From contig JAKSYS010000833.1 of NCBI GenBank assembly GCA_022925895.1, forward strand, positions 1-20,085: a DNA stretch of 20,085 nucleotides, given 5' to 3'. This stretch comes from Fragilaria crotonensis (Eukaryota; Bacillariophyta; Fragilariophyceae; Fragilariales; Fragilariaceae). The translations under genes were made by a program, and so were the position numbers. Numbering within the stretch: the first letter of the stretch is position 1; each line of letters starts with the position of its first letter. Below the pieces are notes generated by a model that was not told the origin of the DNA, did no database searches, and saw nothing but the letters and a program-made list of their open reading frames with translations. This document shows, piece after piece, positions 9,248-17,836 of the stretch.

Positions 9248-10896
9248 CTACTTCCCCTCCGCCAGAGCAATTAAATTCGGATCTAGCCAAGAGTTCGTCG
9301 CTCGCAGCATCTCCACAACATCACTTGCCATTGCCGCTGTGTCAGCCTTGGTAAAGAAGATGTACACAGATCCATTCATTTGCTTCCCATTTTTCTGTCT
9401 TCGACCCGCACGTCCGCATCGGTGCACGTACTGCTCCAACGAGTCGGGAAAATCGTAATTGATCACATATTCCAGATTTGGCACGTGTATGCCTCTCGCG
9501 GCAATTTCGGTCGCGAGCAACAAGGTGCGCTTCCCCGATCGAAAGTCAGTCAAGGTGCGTTCTCGTTGAACTTGACTTAACTTGCTGTGATATTCGGCAC
9601 AACAACATTCACCGCCGATTCCCTTCTCCTTGACCAAGAGCTTGAACACACTTTGCAAGGTTTTGATGCGCGCAAAAAAATGACGGTTAGACTTTTGTTG
9701 CGTTTCGTTGTTTGGAGTTGTCGAATCTTTCCGATTGTCGCTATGAATTCCCGAGGCTTCTCATCCTGAGATACGACACGTAAAGTTTGCGTAATGTGAG
9801 AGGGAATCTGAGCTACATCGACTGACCCTCCGGAACTTTTTCGTTTTTTCGAATCGTGTCCATCGCCTGGGAGCGATTGTGATGTTGTTGTTGATGTTCC
9901 GACTATAGACGCATTGTCGGATGCGAGTAGTGGTGTCACGTGCTGTTGAGAAAATGTGCGGGTGTCCACTTGGATTACAACACGAGGTTTGCCGGCCCAA
10001 GCATTCCATTGTTCCGACACGGATCTTTTCTTCGTGGCAGAGAACAAGCAAGTGCGCATCTGGACGTTTTTGCCGCCGCCGCCGCAATTTTGAAATATGG
10101 CTCGAATTTTGTGAATCTGGACGCACATATCTGAATCTCCAGCCAAACGGTCGGCTTCGTCGAGTACCATGTATTCGATTCCTGCAAACAGATTTCGCAC
10201 GTCGGATCGTTCTTCCATTAGATCCAACAACCGCCCAGGAGTTGCCACAACGATCATGGAACTGCGTTTCGCTCGATGCAAAGCTTGAATTTGATCATCC
10301 CGATCAACACCCTTTCCTCCAATAAGACAAGTAATTTTGACAGAGGAAATGGAGCTCGGTCCTTTCAATTCGTTTGCCACCTGTAGTGCCAATTCTCGCG
10401 TCGGGAGCAAACATACTGCGCGGACTCCTTTTTTGGAAGCCACAACAGCATTGCAGAGAATTGGAAGACCAAAGGCCAGTGTCTTTCCGCTTCCAGTTGG
10501 AGCAATGGCAATTAAATTTAAGGATGGAGATGACTTTTGGAGCAGAATGGGCCACGTTTGCAACTGAACCGACGATGGTTTCCAAGGAGAGCCTTTTCTA
10601 GATTCGATAATTTTCCACATTTTCCGCAAGCAAATGACAGCGTCACATTCAATACTCGAATTCGAAGTGTCTGCGACATTATCGGAAACAGCATCCATGA
10701 CATTTGGCGGAAACGGTGGCGGGAGCAATGTTGTCGTGGCAGCGTCATCCATCGGCTCGAGGCACACTCTTATCCGCGGTTCGTCCATGTTGCCTTCATT
10801 CCGCCAAGGGTCGTACGACGCTTCGGGCCCAACTGAGGGATCCTTAGTGCACCGCTGACGCTTCGCCATGCCACCAACCTCTTTTCTCCGCGACAT
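9248..10896 (-). CDS. DEAD-box ATP-dependent RNA helicase, one apparent frameshift
   Basis: ATP-driven RNA remodelling enzyme with the full motif set. From the ATG at 10896 it reads Q-motif region WKPSSVQLQTW (about 105-115), motif I APTGSGKT (132-139), Ia PTRELA (165), Ib TPGR (219), motif II DEAD (246-249) and motif III SAT (286-288). The second RecA domain continues in another frame with HSKLSQVQRERTL, LLLATEIAARGIHVPNLEYV and motif VI HRCGRAGR. The frame changes at 9674-9680, a T7 run on the coding strand between KSLTVIFF and ARIKTLQSVFK; one added T gives a 549-residue protein. The insert between the domains (roughly residues 315-365) is Ser/Thr-rich with KKRK, possibly nuclear targeting. 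The precise subfamily is not clear to me; ribosome biogenesis is plausible but inferred. Confidence 0.85.
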
Positions 10897-11428
10897 GAGT
10901 CGAACGATCAATGATGTGATGAGGGATGAGGGAGAAAAAACAAGGCGTGGTTTCGTCAGATTTTCTCATGATTCCAAACTACCGTAATGATGGATGGTTC
11001 AGACGTTATCGTACGGAGTACCAGGTAGTGTTGCTTTACTGGTACGTAATACTACCGGTAGGTACTATTGTACAGGACCTTCCATAAGATTGTACTGTAC
11101 CGTGTACTGTACACGAGTACGTACGTTGCAACAAATTCATGGCCGCCGTCCGTGGTTGATGCTGCCACTTGGACACGGCTCAACAACAAAGACGTCGTCA
11201 ATCGTGTTAGTCCTGAACGCTACCCTCCTTCCCCTTGCCTCCAGTTGACAGTTGACAGTTGACAGTTGACAGACATGCACATCAGGACAGCATCTTCGCC
11301 ACTTCATCATCACTAAAGATTCGATATCCAGAGTACAGGTACGACTGTCCAACTTAGACAACATTATATTCCTCTACGACCATCCGCAACAACTGACAAT
11401 CTTGTAATTGATTCAAGTCCAAAGGATC
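10897..11428. promoter_or_regulatory. Divergent intergenic region helicase / hypothetical gene, dense GTAC cluster
   Basis: This 532-nt gap separates two divergent starts. GTAC occurs 11 times within 114 nt (11011, 11018, 11042, 11062, 11070, 11092, 11097, 11104, 11109, 11117, 11121). GTACCAG at 11018-11024 and CTGGTAC at 11039-11045 form an inverted pair with a 14-nt loop. A TTGACAG-type tandem repeat follows at 11243-11272. No gene or RNA is recognised in it. Confidence 0.5.
11243..11272. repeat. Tandem 7-mer repeat, AGTTGAC x4
   Basis: Four perfect direct copies of AGTTGAC followed by AG, about 155 nt upstream of the hypothetical gene's ATG. The seven-base period is not a codon multiple and the site is non-coding. 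It could be slippage or a multimerised factor site. Confidence 0.95.
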
Positions 11429-12214
11429 ATGATACGGCAACCGAGACTCACGACAAGAGCGATCTTTCTCGGTACTAGCATACTAGCTGCCACTGTACAA
11501 ACAGTGCAGGCTTCTGCAGCACCAGGAACGGATTCGCATTCTCGTTGGTCCACATCGCTGGTACTGCTTCCTAGAGGAGGAGGAGACGCTGTTGCAGTAG
11601 ACGACGATGCAGATGACAATGCGGAATTGGATGCATATATTGACTCTCTGGTGGCTGGAATCGACGATTCCGAACACGACACTCCGGACGTGACACATGA
11701 GGTATCCACTCCTGTTGCAGAACTCAACGACGACAATGACGACGATGATATTAATGTTGCTGACGATGAGGAACGACTGCGACAAACAGCGACAGAGTCG
11801 CAATCTCATGAGGAACAACAACAACAAATCATACCTCGTCATCGTTATCCACGTCCAAATGCTGTCTATCGATTCCTGTTGGACCAAGGACGCGTTGGAC
11901 GCATCCTTGTCATGTTTCTGATTTGGATCGCAGAGTTTGTACGGGCATTCATCCCACCCCTTGCCAATGCCGTTTCTGCCATCCTGACTGCCATTTTCGG
12001 ATCAGGACCAGAATCACTCGAAGATGAAAGGGGCATTAACAACCAGTACGTCGCATTCGTCGACAGTCGAAGGACTTTGAGAGGCAAGGATAAGAAAAAG
12101 GCCGTTCGAATGGCGGATCAGGAAGCAGCTGAGCAGTTGCGACGAGTTGGAAGTGTCAGGGAGGCGCGGTACAAGCATTTGAGTCAGGATTTCATGCAAC
12201 GGCATGGTCTCTGA
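11429..12214 (+). CDS. Hypothetical secretory-pathway membrane protein (5' part of a possibly longer gene)
   Basis: Not recognised as a known family. From the ATG at 11429 it gives 261 residues. A basic start and hydrophobic stretch (residues 10-29, AIFLGTSILAATVQTVQASA) look like a signal peptide with an Ala-x-Ala type end. A strongly acidic region (about 53-115, many Asp runs) follows, then a Gln/His patch, and a hydrophobic segment at about 157-192 (LVMFLIWIAEFVRAF onward) that could be one long or two short membrane helices. The tail is basic and helical, ending QDFMQRHGL before TGA at 12212. Reading continues in the same frame after that TGA into the next entry with no other stop, so the two may be one gene. 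Suggested location is ER or another endomembrane, inferred from the signal peptide only. Confidence 0.6.
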   Translation: MIRQPRLTTRAIFLGTSILAATVQTVQASAAPGTDSHSRWSTSLVLLPRGGGDAVAVDDDADDNAELDAYIDSLVAGIDDSEHDTPDVTHEVSTPVAELNDDNDDDDINVADDEERLRQTATESQSHEEQQQQIIPRHRYPRPNAVYRFLLDQGRVGRILVMFLIWIAEFVRAFIPPLANAVSAILTAIFGSGPESLEDERGINNQYVAFVDSRRTLRGKDKKKAVRMADQEAAEQLRRVGSVREARYKHLSQDFMQRHGL

Positions 12215-12259
12215 TCGTACGCTCGTGACATACACGATGAACAACCCGCAGAAACGGCA

Positions 12260-13150
12260 ATGGATGATGGTGAAAGACCTGAACACGATAGACCTATTGT
12301 AGATGAGGACGAAGATGTGGATTGGATCGTTGCTGCACTCACTGATGATGATCCGAAGCCAGTTGCAAGAACTGGGGCACGCTCCAGCAAACCTGCCATT
12401 GATGTTGGCTTGTCCACCACAGGTGTCACTGTCGGGGTTTCCTTCAGTATTGGTGGAGGTGCGAACAAGAAGAAGAAGTCGAAACGCCGCAAGAAGCTAA
12501 TCGAGGCTGCCACATCGACTGTTGCCCCTGAGAAACGAGTAAAAGCTGGCCCTCGAGCCAGCGACCGAGACGGAGGAGGAGGAGTACTGGGTCGGATTCG
12601 AGACTTTAGTGCCAATAATCTCGTCTCAAGATCTCTTCTTGGTGCCTACCCAGGAGATGCTCTGCCACCCACGGAGGCGGCAAGTGCAACTGGTCTCAGT
12701 GAGTTTGCGGTGAAGTACGGATATGGCGATTGGTCAGACGAAGAAGAAGAATATTCGGCACCCTCTGCCAAGAGACATAGGCAGAAAAGACGAAAAACTA
12801 CCACATCTTCCAACTCCTCGAAACGAAGGCGAAAGCCAAAGTCAGGTTCATCATCATCGAGTCTTTCCCTTGACTTTGATTTTGCGCCTCCATTTCCCAA
12901 AACGTCGCCGAGGGCGGAAATGTTGCCTCGGAGAGACTCGTCAAAATCAGATTTGAAGAGTCGACGATCGGATAAGATGGTACGACTCCCGACGGAACGA
13001 CTGCGTGAAAAGGATGCCATGTTGTCAAAAATGGAGGAGGAGTTGTCACAACTTGATGCAGCAAGCCGGCGGTCCAGGAAGCTGGTGCGTGCCCCAACGG
13101 AACTGCTCCGCGAGAAGGATGCTGCACTGCACAAGGAGCCAAAAGGCTAA
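12260..13150 (+). CDS. Hypothetical basic/acidic low-complexity protein (3' part of a possibly longer gene)
   Basis: Not recognised. From the ATG at 12260 it gives 296 residues, but the frame is open back to the TGA at 12212-12214, the stop of the preceding frame. It starts acidic (DEDEDVDWIVAALTDDD), has a lysine cluster KKKKSKRRKK after a Gly/Ser/Val-rich patch, a Ser/Arg/Lys-rich middle (KRRRKPKSGSSSS) and a C-terminal pair of similar units, RRSDKMVRLPTERLREKDAM and RRSRKLVRAPTELLREKDAA, 35 residues apart, likely helical. Alone it would look nuclear; joined to the upstream part it would be the cytosolic or lumenal tail of a membrane protein. Composition supports coding, function unknown. 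Confidence 0.55.
   Translation: MDDGERPEHDRPIVDEDEDVDWIVAALTDDDPKPVARTGARSSKPAIDVGLSTTGVTVGVSFSIGGGANKKKKSKRRKKLIEAATSTVAPEKRVKAGPRASDRDGGGGVLGRIRDFSANNLVSRSLLGAYPGDALPPTEAASATGLSEFAVKYGYGDWSDEEEEYSAPSAKRHRQKRRKTTTSSNSSKRRRKPKSGSSSSSLSLDFDFAPPFPKTSPRAEMLPRRDSSKSDLKSRRSDKMVRLPTERLREKDAMLSKMEEELSQLDAASRRSRKLVRAPTELLREKDAALHKEPKG
12962..13129 (+). repeat. Two 105-nt units coding 35-residue repeats
   Basis: Unit starts at 12962 and 13067. The protein cores share RRS-K-VR-PTE-LREKDA-L. The second unit is cut short by the stop of the frame. Charged heptad-like spacing suggests a coiled coil. Confidence 0.75.
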
Positions 13151-13524
13151 ATCAATGAACTGTAAGCATAAGCACTCGATTACAGTACAGAGCGACAAAT
13201 AGTAGTGCACCGGTGGCTACTAAAGCGACTGTGTTGACAATTGACAACCGTCGGAACGTGTTCCCACCTGATTGTAATTCAGAGTTGCGAAGTTATCATT
13301 GGGAGATGTTACTGCTTCCTACATGGTCCCATCTTGTCCTTTAGGGTCACTTGGCCTTCAAGAATACATGGCAAGACAGAATGAGCGAGGGAGTTAGTCC
13401 TATTGAAAAGCTTTAGGAAGCCTCACAACCAAAGAGCTAGCGATGGATGCCATTCTCGAGTAGAGACCGTACACATTAATTTATCATCTTTTTCTTATCT
13501 TGTCATCGATCCAATCATCCTGCA
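13151..13524. other. Convergent intergenic region, nothing recognised
   Basis: This 374-nt stretch lies between the 3' ends of the hypothetical gene and seryl-tRNA synthetase, so it should carry two 3' UTRs and polyadenylation sites. I see no gene, RNA or strong repeat; GTTGACAATTGACAAC near 13233 is a small imperfect inverted repeat. Confidence 0.5.
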
Positions 13525-14964
13525 CTATTTCTTTTTCATTCCTTTCTCTCCCTTGGTCATCTCCATCGGTCCTCGAACAAATGGTAAAAAGTCGATACCA
13601 CCCATGTACGGCTGAAGCACTTCTGGGACCTTGACTCCATCTTCGGTCTGATAGTTTTCCAAAATGGCACAAATGCCGCGTCCCGTCGCACAAAGCGTCG
13701 AGTTGAGCATGTGTACGTAGGACGCTCGCACTTCACCAGCCTTTTTGGTTCCACAGCGGGTTCCAACGCCGCGCGCCTGGTAGTCAGTACAGTTGGAGCA
13801 CGAAACCAGTTCACGGTAGGTTTGTTGTCCAGGGAACCAACCCTCCAAATCGTATTTCTTGATGGCAGCATCGTTCAGTTCTCCACTGACAATGCAGACA
13901 ACGCGGTAAGGGATGCCCAAGGATTCGTAGAATTCCTGGGCTGCCTTGAGCATGCGCTGTTGCTCCGCCTCCGAGACCTCGAGATCATCCACGGTCAAAC
14001 AGAACTGCTCAATTTTTTCAAACTGGTGAACTCGGAAGATCCCACGAATATCCTTTCCTGAACTTCCTGCTTCTTTTCGAAAGCAGGTTGAAATACCTGC
14101 ATAGCGGAGTGGCAATTCTGATTCTTGGATCCATTCTCCCTTGTGGTAGGCACAGAGGGGTTGTTCCGAAGTGGCGATCAAATACTTGTCTTTATCAGTC
14201 GAATCCGGATCATCTGTCTTTCCCGAGACCTTGTACAACTGTTCATCGAAATCTTCCAATTGAGCGATTCCCGCCATGACCTCCTTGTTCATGAAAAAGG
14301 GTGGCTGAACGACATTGTATTCGCGTGCGCGCAAAAAGGCAATCCCGTAGTTGATAATGGCCTGATTGAGCAACACTCCTGCGTTGGTGAGGAAATAGGC
14401 ACGATGACCTGCCACTTGCTGTCCACGAACGGGTTCGTAACCGCCAACGCGCCACAACAAGTCATCGTGAGTTCCAAGTTTTGTCTCTGGAAGAGTGTAT
14501 TGGAGGGAACCCATGGGACATGGGAGGAGGTTTTGGTCAGCAGTTGCTTCTGGAGGAGTAGGAAAGACGGCAATGACGAGGTTGTCCTTATCTTCATCTT
14601 GTGAAATTGGAACCTGAGGGTCAACAATGTTTCCGATTTTGTTCAAAATGACAGTTCTCTGGGACTCCACGAGAGGAATCTCGTCCTCCAGTTCCTTGAC
14701 CTTCTTCTGCAATTCCTTCAATTCCGCCACTTCCTCTTCACAATCTTCCTTATTCTTCTTTTTCGGTCCAATGACTTCCTTCTGCAACTTGTTGGCAAGT
14801 CGACGCGTGTCATCTCGCTGTCCCTGCAGAGTCCGGACGCGCTCGTCTAACTCCAACACGGAGTCGATCCATTCCGCCGGCTTGAAGCGCTGTTTCATGT
14901 ACGTTCGGAACTTTTCGGGATCACCGCCCTTGTAGGTGCGCAAGTCGTTAATATCAATGGGCAT
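13525..14964 (-). CDS. SARS1: Cytosolic seryl-tRNA synthetase
   Basis: Class II aminoacyl-tRNA synthetase that charges tRNA-Ser (and tRNA-Sec) with serine in the cytosol. The 479-residue frame is uninterrupted. Residues about 30-110 form the charged N-terminal coiled-coil arm that grips the tRNA long variable arm. The catalytic core holds the serine-binding ATSEQ (264-268), motif 2 FRKEAGSSGKDIRGIFRVHQ (295-314) and motif 3 LNSTLCATGRGICAILENYQ (420-439). The C-terminus ends in a lysine-rich tail as in eukaryotic cytosolic enzymes. The ATG at 14964 gives MPIDINDLRTYKGGDPE, the usual start, with no organelle presequence. It is intronless in this window and diverges from SEC63 across a 511-nt promoter region. 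Confidence 0.95.
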   Translation of the reverse strand: MPIDINDLRTYKGGDPEKFRTYMKQRFKPAEWIDSVLELDERVRTLQGQRDDTRRLANKLQKEVIGPKKKNKEDCEEEVAELKELQKKVKELEDEIPLVESQRTVILNKIGNIVDPQVPISQDEDKDNLVIAVFPTPPEATADQNLLPCPMGSLQYTLPETKLGTHDDLLWRVGGYEPVRGQQVAGHRAYFLTNAGVLLNQAIINYGIAFLRAREYNVVQPPFFMNKEVMAGIAQLEDFDEQLYKVSGKTDDPDSTDKDKYLIATSEQPLCAYHKGEWIQESELPLRYAGISTCFRKEAGSSGKDIRGIFRVHQFEKIEQFCLTVDDLEVSEAEQQRMLKAAQEFYESLGIPYRVVCIVSGELNDAAIKKYDLEGWFPGQQTYRELVSCSNCTDYQARGVGTRCGTKKAGEVRASYVHMLNSTLCATGRGICAILENYQTEDGVKVPEVLQPYMGGIDFLPFVRGPMEMTKGEKGMKKK

Positions 14965-15475
14965 GATACTGTTTAATGCTGTTTAAATGATTGTATAGTT
15001 GGTGGTTGGAAATGATCAACAATCGACAGCACTGGGAGTGAGGACTTGTTGTATAATGGGAGGAAATGCCATCATGCAAAGCGACGAGCATCGCGAATCG
15101 CGATTCGCATCTCGCATGTCCAACCATACGAATCTACAATGCTGGTACAATTGGACAGTACCAGGTAGACCGACGAGCCTGTGCTTCTTATACTTCGTAC
15201 CGGCTGATGTCCGGAGTCTGGACCGCTGGCCGCACAAATTGGTTTCACCAATCGACCAACAGCCGCACGCACGACAGTCCATTCCAGGAGACTTACTTGT
15301 TACTTGCACTGACCAACTGCTTCTCCACTTGGCGTTCGGTGAAGGCCACTTGAACTTGCCGAACAGTTGGCCTGAAAGCAAGACGTCGACCGCGCACGAG
15401 CTGACGTTTGACGTGAGATGAAATACGAGAACGAATGATGTGTTTGCTGTGTGTTCTGTTCGACATTTTGGCACC
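14965..15475. promoter_or_regulatory. Divergent intergenic region SerRS / SEC63
   Basis: This 511-nt gap should hold both promoters. It contains a 16-nt perfect palindrome (15093-15108) and an inverted pair CTGGTAC (15142-15148) / GTACCAG (15158-15164). The 12-mer AGTACCAGGTAG at 15157 is also present at 11017 in the helicase promoter region. Frames here are open on both strands but match nothing I know. Confidence 0.5.
15093..15108. promoter_or_regulatory. 16-nt perfect palindrome in divergent promoter
   Basis: GCGAATCGCGATTCGC equals its own reverse complement. It sits roughly 130 nt upstream of the SerRS start and 370 nt upstream of SEC63. A dimeric factor site is a reasonable guess, but no known diatom operator is recognised. 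Confidence 0.4.
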
Positions 15476-17703
15476 ATGGTCGCAACAGAAGATGCCGTAG
15501 CTATTCCTTTCTACCTCATGCCCATTGCAGCAGTCTTGGGCTCCTACGTTCTCTTTGGAGGATGTCGTATCCTTTACATAGTGTATGCGAATGCTACGCA
15601 CACGAAAGAACGCGACAGTAATGGCGACGTCAACAGCAACAGCAAGACAGCCCCAACATCACTCCTATCGCGCAACTTCCTTACGTGGGTAATCACGGTC
15701 ATTGTCGCCATGATTCTTTACGCTAAGATTGTCGCACAGGTAGAGTATGCTATGACACTGTCGGAATACGCACACTTTGACCCTTACGAAATCCTGGGTT
15801 TGGAAACATCATCAATTACAAGCTTAAACATCACAGAAGTCAAGGCAGCGTACCGACGATTAGCCAAGGAACACCACCCCGACAAGAGTGCCGGCGATTC
15901 ACGGCTCTTCCAACGCATTCATACTGCCTATCGTGCTCTCACAACAGACAAGGACGCATATGAACAATTTGGACATCCCGATGGCCCAATTTCGCACCAA
16001 ACTCTTTCCTTCGCCCTTCCCGGATGGCTCTTGCAACCCACCGGTCCAGTCGCCGCTATCTTACTCATTCTTTACCTCGCAATGTTCGTTGGACTCATCT
16101 ATGTTGTCATCACGTGGTTATCACCCACACATCAATCATCCTTTCGTTCCTCGACTACTGACGCGACCTCCGACATTGCTGCATTGTCGTCGGTGGATGC
16201 TGCCGCCGATACTGCCTACTTGGCTAAAACATTGGATCCCGAATCGACTCACATGCAGGTCTTGTGGGCCATTGCCACAACACCGGAAACTGTGGCTCTC
16301 ACACAACGCATGCTCGACAAGATTGAACTCTTGCGAAGCGAAAGTATTCTACAGAAACAGAAAAAGGCATCCGAAGATGCCAACAAGGCATTTTTTGCAA
16401 TTGAAGATGAGGGGTGGGCTGATGATAATGAAGATTTAGATGATGAGGCGACCAAACGGGCTAAAGAAGAAGAGGCACTCAAGGAACAACACAAGAAACA
16501 GTTGACGGAAGCGACCGGAGGGGCGGCGGCCGCACCAATGGAGGGGGTGGACGAGGGAGTTTTGGGGCAGTTGTGGGTCGAGCGAACGCTGGAACGCTTC
16601 GGACAGTGGCCCCCGACCAAGGCCGTCTGGCCATGTTTGGAAGACAAGATTTTTACGTACAGGGGTAAGGCTGTAGCGGCCTTGGACCATCCTGCCGTAA
16701 GGCGGAATTTGTGTTTCACCATGGGAAGGCTCAATTCGATTGTTTTGAATACGCATACGGAGTTATGTAAGTGCATTCCTATTTTGTGGACGCTTATATC
16801 TATACTTCAAAGTCGATGTATTTGGATGTCGTTTCTAACACGTCATGTTCTCGCGATTCAGTGGAAGCTAGTTCGCAAAAACTGATTGACCAAACCTACT
16901 TTAAATCGAGTTTGGAATACCGGCAACGTGCAGGTCTCTTGTTGGAGGCATCTCTGCGGATTGCCGTCACCATGCATTCCTACCGCCTCGCCAAGACAAT
17001 TATTGAAACAGTCTCCATGTTTAAGATTGGCGTCCGCGACCCGTTGGCACCCAAAACATTGGACTGGTTCCACAGTATCATGACCAAGCAATACACCGCC
17101 ACCGGTTTACCGAAATTGCTAATTTCCGATTTGCAGGTGGAACCACCTGCGGGGGAAGCGGAAATCGCCACAGATGACGCGTGTGCCATTACTCTCACGA
17201 TGGAACGGGCGCACGCCGAGGCCTTTACCAGAATCAAGGTGGCGCAATGCCAAGCGCAGGGCATTCCCCCGCAAATTGCATTGCAAACCTACCGCGAGGG
17301 ATGGTGGCTTTTGATACGAGTCAAGAAAATCAATCCTGATGGCAGTGGTACTTCGTACTACAACGACAATGATGGCAAGGATGGTCCTCTTCTTTCGCTC
17401 ATGTCTGACGCGGAGAAAGAAAAGTTTGCAGTCGAACAACATGAAAACAGACTCGTCGTTGCATGGCCCATGATTGTGCAAAATATGGCCCAGAAAAGTG
17501 GCAAAGTCAAGGTCCAATTCAAGGCTCCGTCGGAACCTGGCAAGTACGTGGTCTATTTGGGTGTTAAGAGTCAAGAATTTTTGGGTACTGATCAAGAATT
17601 CGAGTTGCCAATAGACGTGGTGGATGTCGCCACTGTGACACGAGTACCCAAAGTCAGCGAAGAAGATGTAACTGCCGACGACGAGAGTAAGAAGGATCAG
17701 TAA
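15476..17703 (+). CDS. SEC63: SEC63, ER translocon J-domain protein (2 exons)
   Basis: SEC63 recruits the lumenal Hsp70 BiP to the Sec61 channel for post-translational import into the ER. Exons 15476-16766 and 16862-17703 splice in frame to 710 residues, close to the human length. The start is the ATG at 15476 in GCACCATGG. Hydrophobic segments lie at about 10-35, 68-88 and 188-213. Between the second and third is a J domain (about 101-167) starting FDPYEILGLE, with the essential HPD at 134-136. A cytosolic linker contains a charged coiled-coil-like region and an Ala/Gly patch, then the Sec63/Brl-like region and a final beta domain, ending in an acidic tail (EEDVTADDESKKD). Order and topology match SEC63 exactly. 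The stop lies 133 nt from the convergent TypA stop. Confidence 0.93.
16767..16861 (+). other. Spliceosomal intron in SEC63 (95 nt)
   Basis: Donor GTAAGT follows GAGTTAT and the acceptor is GATTCAG before TGGAAGC. Removing it joins THTEL to LEASSQKLIDQ in one frame and avoids the stop that ends the unspliced frame at 16885. Confidence 0.9.
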
Positions 17704-17836
17704 ATTCACTACGGTAGTGGAACATAGGTATAGATCAATCTCATACTCTCTACTTTGTATGCGTTCTGCGGGACGTAGCAAAAAATTTCGTCACTATTGC
17801 TCATTCGGACAACGTTTGGTACGCCGATATGTTACT

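Noticed and set aside
8862-9458. 198-codon plus-strand frame running into the helicase 3' end
   Set aside because: Its second half is antisense to conserved helicase motifs, the first half has no recognisable domain, and it has no supporting signals.
12212-12214. TGA in the hypothetical gene as a selenocysteine codon
   Set aside because: No redox-type neighbouring Cys or known selenoprotein domain is present and I could not identify a convincing SECIS element downstream.
15016-15477. 153-codon minus-strand frame in the SerRS/SEC63 gap
   Set aside because: No recognised family, overlaps the likely divergent promoters, and other frames over the same bases are equally open.
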